Shown piece after piece: positions 20,901 to 29,052 of a stretch of DNA of 64,000 bases. The stretch lies in NCBI RefSeq assembly GCF_017876545.1, contig NZ_JAGIOD010000002.1, positions 620,001-684,000 of the forward strand. Reading direction: 5' to 3'. The translations under genes were made by a program, and so were the position numbers. Numbering within the stretch: the stretch's first letter is position 1; each line of letters opens with the position of its first letter. Below the pieces are notes generated by a model that saw only the letters and a program-made list of their open reading frames with translations, had not been told where the DNA came from and did no database searches. This stretch comes from Brachybacterium sacelli (GTDB taxonomy: Bacteria > Actinomycetota > Actinomycetes > Actinomycetales > Dermabacteraceae).

Positions 20901-23900
20901 TGGAGGTGCGGCCCGACCGCGAGATCCAGATCCCGGTGCTGGAGAACGACACCGATCCCGAGGGGTCACCCCTGAGCGTGGTGCGCGGCGACGTCGAGGC
21001 GATGACGGACATCGAGATCCCCGATCCCGAGGACGAGCAGATCGAGGGCGTGGTCACCGCGACCACGCCCGCGGAGCCAGGGACCCACTCCCTGCTCTAC
21101 AGCGCGAGCGACGGCCAGTTGAAGAGCTCTGCCTCGGTGACCATCAAGGTCGATCCCGAGGCGCCGCTGCGCAGCCCGATCGCCCGTGACGACTTCGTCC
21201 CCGCGCAGCAGGTGATGGATCCCCAGCGCGAGTACATCGACGTCGACGTGCTCGCCAACGACTCCGATCCCGACGGCAGCACCTCCGACCTCGAGGTCAC
21301 GCTGGAGGGCGACCCCGAAGGGGCCACCCTGCGCGGTGACGACACCGTGCGCGTGACACCGCAGGAAGAGCAGCAGCGCCTGCGATACGTCGTCGAGGAC
21401 GTGGACGGTCAGAAGTCCGCCGGGTACATCTGGGTGCCGGGCACCGCCGAGCAGGCCCCGAAGTGGGTGGGCGATCCCATCGAGGTCAAGGCCGGCTCCG
21501 AAGCGGAGATCGACCTGTCCGACTCGGACAACGTGCGGCTGCGCCCCGGGGCCGAGGGCGCCCAGATCACCGATCCATCGCTGGTGACGGCTGCGCACAC
21601 CGACGGCTCCGAGCTGGTCGTGGACGAGACGACGCTGCGGTACCATGCCGCTGACGACTTCACGGGTCGCGACAGCATCTCTGTCGAGGTCACAGACGGC
21701 GAGGTCGGTGACCCCGCCGCAGCGACCTCGACCCTGGCCATCCCGGTGGTCGTCACACCGGACGAGAACAATCAGCCGCCGACGCTGCAGGGCGCCGTGC
21801 TCGAGGCCGAGCAGGGCGAAGCCCAGGCGAGCGTGGACCTGGCCGCCACGGCCGAGGACCCCGAGGACGACGAACTGAGCTTCGAACTCGGGGACGTCCC
21901 CGAGGTCGAAGGGGTCGACGTGCGTCTCGAGGGCTCCCAGGTGATCGCCGAAGCGACTCCGCAAGCACCCAAGGGGACCGTCATGGACGTCCCGGTCTCG
22001 GTCAGCGACGGGACCAATCCACCGGTCACCTCGACCGTGGAGGTGACCGTCGTCGCCTCGTCCAAACCCTTGCTGGCCGCCGTGCTCGACACGGCGACGA
22101 TCGACGCCGGGGACACGCAGCAGGTCGACGTGCTCGCCAACGACTCGAATCCCTTCCCAGGTGGGAAGCGGACCGTCGAGGACGCCAGCGTCATCAACGG
22201 CGACGGCGAGGTCGACGTCGAAGGGGACCAGGTCAGGGTGACGCCGGACGAGGACTTCCACGGGATCCTCTCCGTCCAGTACTCCGTCCTGGACGACACC
22301 CGTGACCCGGACAGGATGGCGACGGGCGAGATCCACGTGACCGTCCGCGGAACACCCGAGAAGCCGTCTGCGCCCCGCGTCGGTGACGTCGGGGACGGTG
22401 TCGTCGAGCTCAACTTCACGGCGGGCGCCGACAACGGCGCCCCGATCTCCGAGTACGAGGTGACCTCGGCCAGCGGTCCCAGCGTTTCCCAGACCTGCCA
22501 ATCGACCTCGTGCACCATCGAGGGCCTGACGAACGACACCGAGTACACCTTCCAGGTCAAGGCGATCAACGCGGTCGGACCCTCCGACAATTCGGCGCCC
22601 TCGGCCGAGGCCCGCCCGGACGTGCGACCGGAGAAGCCGGATCCGCCGTCGGCTGAGCGCGGGGACTCCCAGCTGAACGTGTCCTGGAACGCTCCGGTCA
22701 ACCGGGGCTCTGCGATCCAGCGCTACGACCTGCAGATGCAGGACACCTCGACCGGGGAGATCCAGACGCAGGAACTCGAGGCGGCCTCCACGAGCACGGT
22801 CTGGACGGAGCTCACCAACGGCACCGATTATCGCTTCCGGGTGCGGGCGCACAATCTCGCCGAGAAGCCTTCGGAGTGGTCCGCATGGTCTCGGGCGGAG
22901 CATCCTGCCGGCAAGCCGGCAGCTCCCGCCGGTACGGCGACGGCCGAACGGATCAACGATCCGGTGGGCGGCGGCGTCACCGTCTCCTGGCCCGAGATGA
23001 CCTCGGCGGAGGCCAACGGAGAGCCGATCACGCAGTACATCGTCAAGTCCTCGTCCGGACACACGCAAACGGTCTCCGCCGGCAAGACCTCGGCGACCTT
23101 CCGCGGCCTCGATAAGAACTCGAAGCACACCTTCTCCTACCTGGGCGTGAACTCCGTCGGCAAGGGCGGTTCCTCCGGGGCCTCGAACGAGGTGGTGCCA
23201 TGGGCCGTGCCCTCCGCTCCGACGGGCGTGGAGGCGTCGCTGCCCGGCAAGGACCCGAACGGTCGCGCCAAGGTCTCGTGGGCCAAGGCCGACGGCAACG
23301 GCACCTCGATCAAGGACTACGTCATCACCTGGAGCGGCGGAGGGCGCGCGGTCGTCGACGCGTCGAAGACCTCCTACACCGCGACCGGACTGAAGAACGG
23401 GAAGTCCTACACCTTCAAGGTGCAGGCGAGGAACCGCTTCAAGGGCGGTGAGAGCGGCCTGTCGAACCCCTCGAACTCGGTGACCCCGTACACGAAACCG
23501 GCCAAGCCGACGGTGAACACCTCCTCGGGCAACTGCAAGGGAGCATCGGCGTGCCCGGTGACGCTCAAGGCCGACGCCTCCGGGTCGGACGGCGGCGGCG
23601 GGGGCAAGACCCTGCAGGTCAGAGTCGACGGCGGATCCTGGAAGAATGCCGGAGGCACGTCCTACTCGACGACGATCGACGCGAAGTCCGGATCGTCGCA
23701 CAAGATCGAGGCCCGGGTGAAGAACGGCAAGGGCCTGTACAGCGGTTCGGTGTCGAAGAGCAAGAAGGCCCAGACCTACACGCCGCCGAAGCCGAAGGTC
23801 GCCGGCGGGGGCCCGAAGTGGGGTACCAAGGGAGGCGCGAACAATGAATCGGGGTGCACATCGAACCGGTGCACCTTCTTCGATATCTCGTTCGAGAATC

Positions 23901-24097
23901 TCGAACCCGGCAAGTCGTACCACGTCGTCTACGGCAACGATGGGGATGCCGACTGGGCGAACTACGACATCGTCGCCGAGGCCGACGGCCGGGCGAGCTC
24001 CCCGTCGAAGCACTTCTACGGGTATTGGGAAGAGACCGGCAACCCCATGGTGGTCAAGGTCGACGGCAAGGACATCGGACACTATTACGCACCTTGA
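17903..24097 (+). CDS. Giant membrane-anchored Ig-like/fibronectin type III surface protein
   Basis: The 2064-residue protein has a short basic cytoplasmic N-terminus (KRRRRR) and one membrane segment at about 16-36; the rest should be outside. Residues about 37-400 resemble beta-propeller strands (VWVSS, NRLLRVG, FVVATEDTLFVV). About 11 tandem Ig/cadherin-like repeats of the Big_9 type follow (about 404-1482), each opening with a P-x-A-x-DD-type boundary and containing N-D-x-D-P-D/E loops. Four fibronectin type III domains span about 1487-1865. A C-terminal region contains a CTSNRC cysteine pair. There is no LPxTG signal. The ATG at 17903 follows GAGGGG; an in-frame TTG lies at 17885. It precedes the moxR-DUF58-transglutaminase-kinase series, as in the bifidobacterial pkb2-fn3-aaa-duf58-tgm cluster. 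The role (adhesion or envelope scaffold for secretion) is inferred. Confidence 0.9.
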   Translation: MSVTSGVKRRRRRPTVVSSAVLAVVALVVTGFAIHYPGLSSSDVEVSDGGVWVSSADDRLMGRLNVDAGELDARLSMTGDDLDIVQSGYHVIETGPRGMTPINTASVQRGGLVELPENTEVKLGGDRVAIASPDGKVWILTPDEAAAFSASDTEPTYEAGGKAPKIAVSTEGTVFVLDGEELLRFPRTEDTLETEPDKPIEVGNVSTKPEQLQLTTVGEKPVILDKENRLLRVGTDVKEYSLDEHGATDLDEAQLQKPSPSSEDFVVATEDTLFVVPFSGGAPQKIAAGGTGKPVAPAQAKGCAYGAWNQSVKYVRACEDSEPVQESIPEADSDADLTFRVNHDLVVLNDQEFGLSWKIAENMEVVNDWNITQDIQTDKTKEKEKETLTTTISNTAAKREEENREPTANDDEFGVRPGASVVLPVTRNDTDPDGDVLSVAREGSQPGIGTVTPIQGGTQMQVEVDEDASGSASFTYKADDGRGGTDTATVSLDVRDEGANKPPQAVEDATTKVQVRSGEDISFNIKPYWEDPDGDAFYLTNAKAEPEDVVSFQPDGLITFNDAGIETGTKQIQVEFRDENGDTGEGTVEVEAVTDSDLAPITTADHASIVTGRTTTVKPLANDLNPNGGELELTNVSEPEGLEVDAVLDAGTIRVSGQSPGTYYLEYTVAASGASSASLGIIRVDIVEPASDDLAPVAVDDLGTVTTGTDTLIDPLENDVDPTGGVLVANSVQVPEDSGLKATVVAHHLVRVEAEPGATVSEEPVPLTYEVANSSGSTKGTIRVMLANTDTQFANPIAVPDRAVVRAGDMVSIDVTENDVSPTDSEMHLGKILDQSEADTAGHVESHQDQVRFRADDDASGEVTVTYQVVDETGRDGAARATIEIVPQDAANSPPKPENLEARTVAGSTVRIPVPTSGIDPDGDSAMLTGITSPTPQLGEVVSANGEWIEYKPYEDSSGTDRFRYQVMDRFGEVGTAEVLVGVAQPNEMNQPPYAVDDTVEVRPDREIQIPVLENDTDPEGSPLSVVRGDVEAMTDIEIPDPEDEQIEGVVTATTPAEPGTHSLLYSASDGQLKSSASVTIKVDPEAPLRSPIARDDFVPAQQVMDPQREYIDVDVLANDSDPDGSTSDLEVTLEGDPEGATLRGDDTVRVTPQEEQQRLRYVVEDVDGQKSAGYIWVPGTAEQAPKWVGDPIEVKAGSEAEIDLSDSDNVRLRPGAEGAQITDPSLVTAAHTDGSELVVDETTLRYHAADDFTGRDSISVEVTDGEVGDPAAATSTLAIPVVVTPDENNQPPTLQGAVLEAEQGEAQASVDLAATAEDPEDDELSFELGDVPEVEGVDVRLEGSQVIAEATPQAPKGTVMDVPVSVSDGTNPPVTSTVEVTVVASSKPLLAAVLDTATIDAGDTQQVDVLANDSNPFPGGKRTVEDASVINGDGEVDVEGDQVRVTPDEDFHGILSVQYSVLDDTRDPDRMATGEIHVTVRGTPEKPSAPRVGDVGDGVVELNFTAGADNGAPISEYEVTSASGPSVSQTCQSTSCTIEGLTNDTEYTFQVKAINAVGPSDNSAPSAEARPDVRPEKPDPPSAERGDSQLNVSWNAPVNRGSAIQRYDLQMQDTSTGEIQTQELEAASTSTVWTELTNGTDYRFRVRAHNLAEKPSEWSAWSRAEHPAGKPAAPAGTATAERINDPVGGGVTVSWPEMTSAEANGEPITQYIVKSSSGHTQTVSAGKTSATFRGLDKNSKHTFSYLGVNSVGKGGSSGASNEVVPWAVPSAPTGVEASLPGKDPNGRAKVSWAKADGNGTSIKDYVITWSGGGRAVVDASKTSYTATGLKNGKSYTFKVQARNRFKGGESGLSNPSNSVTPYTKPAKPTVNTSSGNCKGASACPVTLKADASGSDGGGGGKTLQVRVDGGSWKNAGGTSYSTTIDAKSGSSHKIEARVKNGKGLYSGSVSKSKKAQTYTPPKPKVAGGGPKWGTKGGANNESGCTSNRCTFFDISFENLEPGKSYHVVYGNDGDADWANYDIVAEADGRASSPSKHFYGYWEETGNPMVVKVDGKDIGHYYAP

Positions 24098-24164
24098 TCG
24101 CGACCTCCTTCAGCCGCCGAACGACCACATTTCCTCCTCCTCCGACTGAAAGCAGAGCAGCACC

Positions 24165-25139
24165 GTGAGCATGACCCCTGAACAGGCCCGCTGGTTCGCC
24201 GACACCTTCGACAAACTCGTCCAGAGCGTGGGACAGGCCGTCCTGGGCAAGAACGAGGTGGTCCGCCTGGTGCTGACCGCCATGATGGCTCCCGGCCACG
24301 TCCTGCTCGAGGACGCGCCCGGCACCGGGAAGACGTCGCTGGCCCGCTCCATCGCCGCGACCGTGCAGGGCACCAGCACCCGCATCCAGTTCACCCCCGA
24401 CCTGCTGCCCTCGGACGTCACGGGCGTGACGATCTACGACCAGAACACCAAGGCCTTCGAGTTCCACAAGGGCCCCGTGTTCGCGAACATCGTGCTGGCC
24501 GACGAGATCAACCGCGCCTCGCCGAAGACCCAGTCCGCCATGCTCGAGGTCATGGAGGAGGGGCGGGTCACTGTCGACGGCGTGACCCACGAGGTCGGCA
24601 ACCCCTTCCTGGTGGTCGCCACCCAGAACCCCATCGAGCAGGCCGGCACCTACCGGCTCCCGGAAGCGCAGCTGGACCGCTTCCTCATGAAGACCTCGCT
24701 GGGCTACCCGGATCACGCCTCGAGCGTGCAGATCCTCCAGGGGTCCGCGCTGCGCGACCGTTCCAGCCAGCTCAGCCCGCGCATCTCCCTGCAGGCCGTC
24801 AACGACATGACCGAGCTGGCCTCGACCGTGCACGTGGACCCGGCCGTCCTCGAGTACGTCTCCCGCCTCATGGAGGAGACCCGCCTGGCCCCCGAGGTGC
24901 GCGTCGGCGTGTCCATCCGCGGCGCGCTCGCGCTCATGCGCGCGGTCAAGGTGTGGGCAGCGGTCAACGGTCGCCACTATGTCGTCCCCGACGACGTCAA
25001 GCATCTCGTCGAGCCCGTGTGGCTGCACCGCTTCGTGCTCGACCCCGAGGCCGAGTTCGCGGGCACCACCGCCCAGAGCGTCATGGCCAAGATCCTCAGT
25101 GAGGTGGCGCCTCCCCAGGCGCGTCAGCAGTCCGCATGA
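24165..25139 (+). CDS. MoxR-family AAA+ ATPase
   Basis: MoxR ATPases act as chaperones for the assembly or activation of partner complexes and are usually paired with DUF58/VWA proteins. The 324-residue product has Walker A APGTGKTS (Lys56), Walker B VLADEINRA (Asp113-Glu114), the sensor-1 VVATQNPIEQ and a MoxR-type C-terminal lid. The GTG start is tentative; an ATG two codons later is equally possible and the ribosome-binding site is weak. Its stop overlaps the DUF58 start as ATGA. Confidence 0.93.
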   Translation: MSMTPEQARWFADTFDKLVQSVGQAVLGKNEVVRLVLTAMMAPGHVLLEDAPGTGKTSLARSIAATVQGTSTRIQFTPDLLPSDVTGVTIYDQNTKAFEFHKGPVFANIVLADEINRASPKTQSAMLEVMEEGRVTVDGVTHEVGNPFLVVATQNPIEQAGTYRLPEAQLDRFLMKTSLGYPDHASSVQILQGSALRDRSSQLSPRISLQAVNDMTELASTVHVDPAVLEYVSRLMEETRLAPEVRVGVSIRGALALMRAVKVWAAVNGRHYVVPDDVKHLVEPVWLHRFVLDPEAEFAGTTAQSVMAKILSEVAPPQARQQSA

Positions 25140-26542
25140 ATCCCGAGACGTCCCTCCCCACCGACACCGCCGACGCCAAGGCCGAGGCGAAGAAGCGGCG
25201 CGCCGCCGCCAAGGCCGAGAAACGGGCGGAGGCGCGAGGTCGGCGCGGCCGGAGCCAGGACGGCGCGGATGGCTCGCCCGCGGACGGCGAGTCCTCGGCC
25301 GACGGGTCGGGTGGGGCCGCCCCGTCGCGCAGGACCGGTCTGGCCGGCTGGAGAGATCGCCTGGTCGGGCTGTGGATGCGGTACGTCCACCCGGTCCTGG
25401 ACGTGGTCTCGCCGATCGGCTGGTCGGTCCTCGCCGTCGCTGTGACCTGCTGGGTCCTCGGGCTCCTACTGCACCTGACGGAGCTGAACGTCGTCGCCCT
25501 GGTGCTCACCGTGCCCCTCGTGGTCGCCGGCCTGTTCGTGCTTGGCAGGTCCAACTACAAGGTCACCCTCGACCTGCAGACGCATCGCGTCGTGGTCGGC
25601 ACGCGTGCCGTGGGGCGGGTCGAGATCGCCAATCCCACCCAGCGGCCGATCCTGCCCTCTCGTATCGAACTCGCCGTCGGCTCCGCCACTGCCCAGTTCA
25701 TGGTGCCCCGCCTGGACGCCGACGCCGAGCACGAGGAGCTGTTCGCGGTCCCCACCAAGCGCCGCGCGGTCCTGGTCGTCGGCCCGGTGCGCTCGGTCCG
25801 CGACGATCCTCTCTCGCTCATGCGCCGCCAGGTGACGTGGGCGAAGGCGCAGGAGCTCTACGTGCACCCGCGCACCGTGCGCCTCGACGAGGCGGCCAGC
25901 GGCTTCCTCCGCGACCTCGAGGGGACCCCCTCCTCGGACCTCTCCAGCTCCGACATCGCCTTCCACGCCCTGCGCGACTATGCGCCCGGCGACGACCGGC
26001 GCCATGTCCACTGGCGCACCACCGCCCGCACCGGCAAGCTGATGGTCCGCCAGTTCGAGGAGACCCGCCGCTCCCACGTGGTGGTGGCGCTGGACAACCT
26101 GGCTGAGCACTACGCCAGCGACGAGGAGTTCGAGCTCGCCGTGTCCACCGCTGCCTCGATCTCCGCCCAGACCATGCGGGAGGAGAAGGAGCTGACCCCG
26201 TTCTCCTTCGACGAGCGCCAACGCACCGGCACGTTCCGCCAGCTGATGGACGACTACACCGTCGCGGAACCTCTCAAGGAGAAGATCTCCTTGCATGAAC
26301 TGGGCCAGAAGGCCACTGACCTGGCCGCCAACGCCTCCGCGGTGATGATGGTGGTCGGTTCCCACACCACGGCGCGGGAACTGAATTCCGCCGCCAACCA
26401 GCTTCCGATCGGGGTGATGGCCGTGGCGATCCGTTGCGTGGACGATGCAGAGGTGAAGCGCTCGGCGATCGGCAGCCTCGACGTGGTCACTCTCGGCTCG
26501 CTCGAGACCCTGGCCCGCGCACTGAGGGCGGTGGGACGATGA
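25136..26542 (+). CDS. DUF58 membrane protein, MoxR partner
   Basis: The 468-residue product starts with a Lys/Ala/Arg-rich cytoplasmic tract (about 10-60). Two membrane segments follow (about 93-137), then a soluble part with the DUF58 hallmark RDYAPGDDRRHVHW near residue 280. A VWA-like C-terminal half includes VVALDN. DUF58 proteins are the usual clients of MoxR. It overlaps both neighbours by 4 nt. The specific substrate is unknown. Confidence 0.88.
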   Translation: MNPETSLPTDTADAKAEAKKRRAAAKAEKRAEARGRRGRSQDGADGSPADGESSADGSGGAAPSRRTGLAGWRDRLVGLWMRYVHPVLDVVSPIGWSVLAVAVTCWVLGLLLHLTELNVVALVLTVPLVVAGLFVLGRSNYKVTLDLQTHRVVVGTRAVGRVEIANPTQRPILPSRIELAVGSATAQFMVPRLDADAEHEELFAVPTKRRAVLVVGPVRSVRDDPLSLMRRQVTWAKAQELYVHPRTVRLDEAASGFLRDLEGTPSSDLSSSDIAFHALRDYAPGDDRRHVHWRTTARTGKLMVRQFEETRRSHVVVALDNLAEHYASDEEFELAVSTAASISAQTMREEKELTPFSFDERQRTGTFRQLMDDYTVAEPLKEKISLHELGQKATDLAANASAVMMVVGSHTTARELNSAANQLPIGVMAVAIRCVDDAEVKRSAIGSLDVVTLGSLETLARALRAVGR

Positions 26543-29052
26543 CGTCGCCGAGCACCCGGGCCCAGCGCCCCACCTACTTCTCGAGCGTGCCCAACGGCCG
26601 CCGCGCGGTCGACATCGCCGTCCTGGCCGTCCTGTTCCTCCTGGCCCTGCTCGGCTTCCAGACCGTCTACGGCGGGATCCAATATCTCCTGACCGGGATC
26701 ATGGCGATGGTCTTCGGGATCCTCATCGCCCTGGTCGCGGCCCGCTTCCGTTGGGGGCCGCTGCGGATGACGCCGGCAGTGCTCCTGGTGTACTTCCTGT
26801 TCGGCTCGATGTTCGCAGCGCCGACGCGGGCGATCTGGGGCGTCGTGCCGAGCCTCGGCTCTCTGAAGGAGCTGCTGTTCGCACCGGTCACCAGCTGGAA
26901 AGCCGCGCTGACCGTCGCCCCGCCGGTCGGCTCCGCCCAGGGCGTGCTGGGGGTCGTCTGGATCGGCGTGCTGGTGCTGACCCTGCTGGGCACGACGGTG
27001 GTGCTGCGCACCCGTTTCTACGTACTCGCCTGGCTGTTCCCGATCGCGCTGGTGCTGCTCTCGGTCGTATTCGGCACTACCGACGTGTTCTGGCCGGTGC
27101 TGCGCGGCGTGCTGTTCGCGGTCGTCTCCGTGGGGTGGCTGACCTGGCGCTTCGAGGGTGCGCGCCTGGACAGCGCCCAGTCCACGATCATCTCCGACAC
27201 CGTGCGACCGGGCTCCTGGAAGAACCCGGTGCTGCGGCGGCGCGTGATCGGAGGAGCGGTGATCATGGCGCTGGCCGTCGGCCTCGCCGCCGGCGCCCAG
27301 TCGCTGCTCGACCCGCCCGAAGGCACAGTGCGCTACGCCCAGCGCAATCACGTCACCCCGCCTTTCGACCCCCACGACTACGTCTCCCCGCTGACGGAGT
27401 TTCGCGGCTATCTCAAGCATCAGCGTGAGGAGGAGCTGTTCACCATCACCGGCGTGGAGGGCGGGTCGAAGGTGCGTCTGGCCACGATGGACCAGTACAA
27501 CCTGCAGGTCTACGACGTCGCCGGGAGCCGTGACGAGGACAGCGCCTCCGGTGCCTTCCTGCCCACCGCCACCGGGGTGAACTTCCACGAGGCCGGGCCT
27601 GACCAGCGCACCTCGACGATCACGGTCGGTGCCTACTCGGGCGTCTGGATGCCCACGCTCGGTGAGCGCACAGATCGGATCGACATCGACGGGATGCCGA
27701 TAGATCGGGAGGGCGCGACCGCGGAGAACCTCTACCTCAACGAGAAGTCCCAGACCGCGGTGAACTCCTCCGGCGTCCAGCAGGGCGACACCTACGATCT
27801 GCGCTATGAGCCGTACACGCCGCTGACGACCGAGGAGATGAAGACGGCGCACTTCGCCGACATCGAGCTGCCACCGAACTCACGGATGGATCAGATGGCC
27901 GTGGCCGCGGAGGAATGGGCGGGAACCTCGGACTCCGACTACGAGCGGTTCGGCAACCTGGTGCGGGGCATCAAGGCGGAGGCGTATTACTCGAACGGGC
28001 TCGGGGAGGACGCCGCCTCCCTGCCGGGCCACGGGGCGAGCCGTCTGCTGGCGATGCTCGAGCCCATCGGGTTCGACGAGGAGAGGGACGACGCCCAGCC
28101 CTTCGGCAAGATCGGTGACGAGGAGCAGTTCGCCGCGCTGACGGCCGTGATGGCCCGGTCGATCGGCATCCCCGCACGGGTGGCGATGGGGTTCCAGGTC
28201 CCTGAAGGCCAGGACGGCACCGTCTCCGTCACCGGCGAGGATGTCACCGCCTGGGTCGAGGTGCCCTTCGAGGGACACGGCTGGGTGCGCTTCGACCCGG
28301 CGCCCGAGGAGGACGAGGAGCCCACGCAGCCCGAGCCCAAGGAGGTCGAGGAGCCGCTACCGCAGGTAGCGCAGCCGCCGCCCCCGCCCGCCGAGCCGCC
28401 GAGCCCGCCGCCGGGCGCGATGAGCGATGACTCCGACGACGACGAGGACGAGAACGACGAGTCGACCTCCTGGGTCGTCTACGCCGCCTACGGGATGCTC
28501 CCGATCGTGCTGGTGGTCCTCGCCGCCGTGGCGGTCGTCGTGGCCAAATCGGTCCGGCGTGACCGCCGCCGCACCCGAGGCGGGCTGCCGGACCGCGTCG
28601 ACGGCGGCTGGCAGGAGATCCTGGACCTGATGACAGACCTCGGGCGCAAGCCCGACCCGATCATGACCAGGGCCGAGACCGCCGCCCGATTGCACGCGGA
28701 CCTGCCCGAGCTGGGAGCTCTCACCCTTGCCGGTCGCGCCGATCGAGCCGTCTTCGGCCCGGACGACCTGTCCGAACCGGCGGTCGAGGAGTACTGGTCC
28801 CACGTCATGACGGCCCGTGATGACATGACGGCCGCGGTGCCGTGGCACCGGAATCTGCGGGCCGCGATCTCCCTGCGCTCCTTCCGCAGCCGGTCCCAGG
28901 ACCGCCGGGCGGATCAGAAGCGGGTGCGGGCGACCACTCGCGCCCGGGAGAAGGCCCAGCGCCGTGCCGAGGCGATGCGCCGTCGGCGGTCGTCGCTGCG
29001 CAGCATGCGGAAGAACAGAGCGAAGAAGTCGTCGAGGAAGGGCCCGTCCTGA
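26539..29052 (+). CDS. Transglutaminase-like membrane protein, catalytic residues missing
   Basis: The 837-residue TgpA-like protein has about six N-terminal membrane segments, an extracytoplasmic transglutaminase-like domain (about 430-600), a Pro-rich linker with an acidic stretch, another membrane helix near 655-675 and a basic cytoplasmic tail. The fold motif reads GDEEQFAALTAVMARSIGIPARV, where active enzymes have Cys at the position of Glu528. The usual HAWVEV histidine is Thr570 (VTAWVEV). Only the Asp of FDPAP remains. It is therefore a predicted pseudoenzyme and probably a structural or binding module. It overlaps DUF58 by 4 nt and the next gene by 1 nt. Confidence 0.88.
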   Translation: MTSPSTRAQRPTYFSSVPNGRRAVDIAVLAVLFLLALLGFQTVYGGIQYLLTGIMAMVFGILIALVAARFRWGPLRMTPAVLLVYFLFGSMFAAPTRAIWGVVPSLGSLKELLFAPVTSWKAALTVAPPVGSAQGVLGVVWIGVLVLTLLGTTVVLRTRFYVLAWLFPIALVLLSVVFGTTDVFWPVLRGVLFAVVSVGWLTWRFEGARLDSAQSTIISDTVRPGSWKNPVLRRRVIGGAVIMALAVGLAAGAQSLLDPPEGTVRYAQRNHVTPPFDPHDYVSPLTEFRGYLKHQREEELFTITGVEGGSKVRLATMDQYNLQVYDVAGSRDEDSASGAFLPTATGVNFHEAGPDQRTSTITVGAYSGVWMPTLGERTDRIDIDGMPIDREGATAENLYLNEKSQTAVNSSGVQQGDTYDLRYEPYTPLTTEEMKTAHFADIELPPNSRMDQMAVAAEEWAGTSDSDYERFGNLVRGIKAEAYYSNGLGEDAASLPGHGASRLLAMLEPIGFDEERDDAQPFGKIGDEEQFAALTAVMARSIGIPARVAMGFQVPEGQDGTVSVTGEDVTAWVEVPFEGHGWVRFDPAPEEDEEPTQPEPKEVEEPLPQVAQPPPPPAEPPSPPPGAMSDDSDDDEDENDESTSWVVYAAYGMLPIVLVVLAAVAVVVAKSVRRDRRRTRGGLPDRVDGGWQEILDLMTDLGRKPDPIMTRAETAARLHADLPELGALTLAGRADRAVFGPDDLSEPAVEEYWSHVMTARDDMTAAVPWHRNLRAAISLRSFRSRSQDRRADQKRVRATTRAREKAQRRAEAMRRRRSSLRSMRKNRAKKSSRKGPS

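Noticed and set aside
17702..24082. Very long minus-strand open frames opposite the giant surface protein (17702-20443 and 20966-24082)
   Set aside because: They mirror the codon pattern of a clear plus-strand gene, are His/Arg/Gly-biased and have no recognisable domains; this is a high-GC shadow effect.
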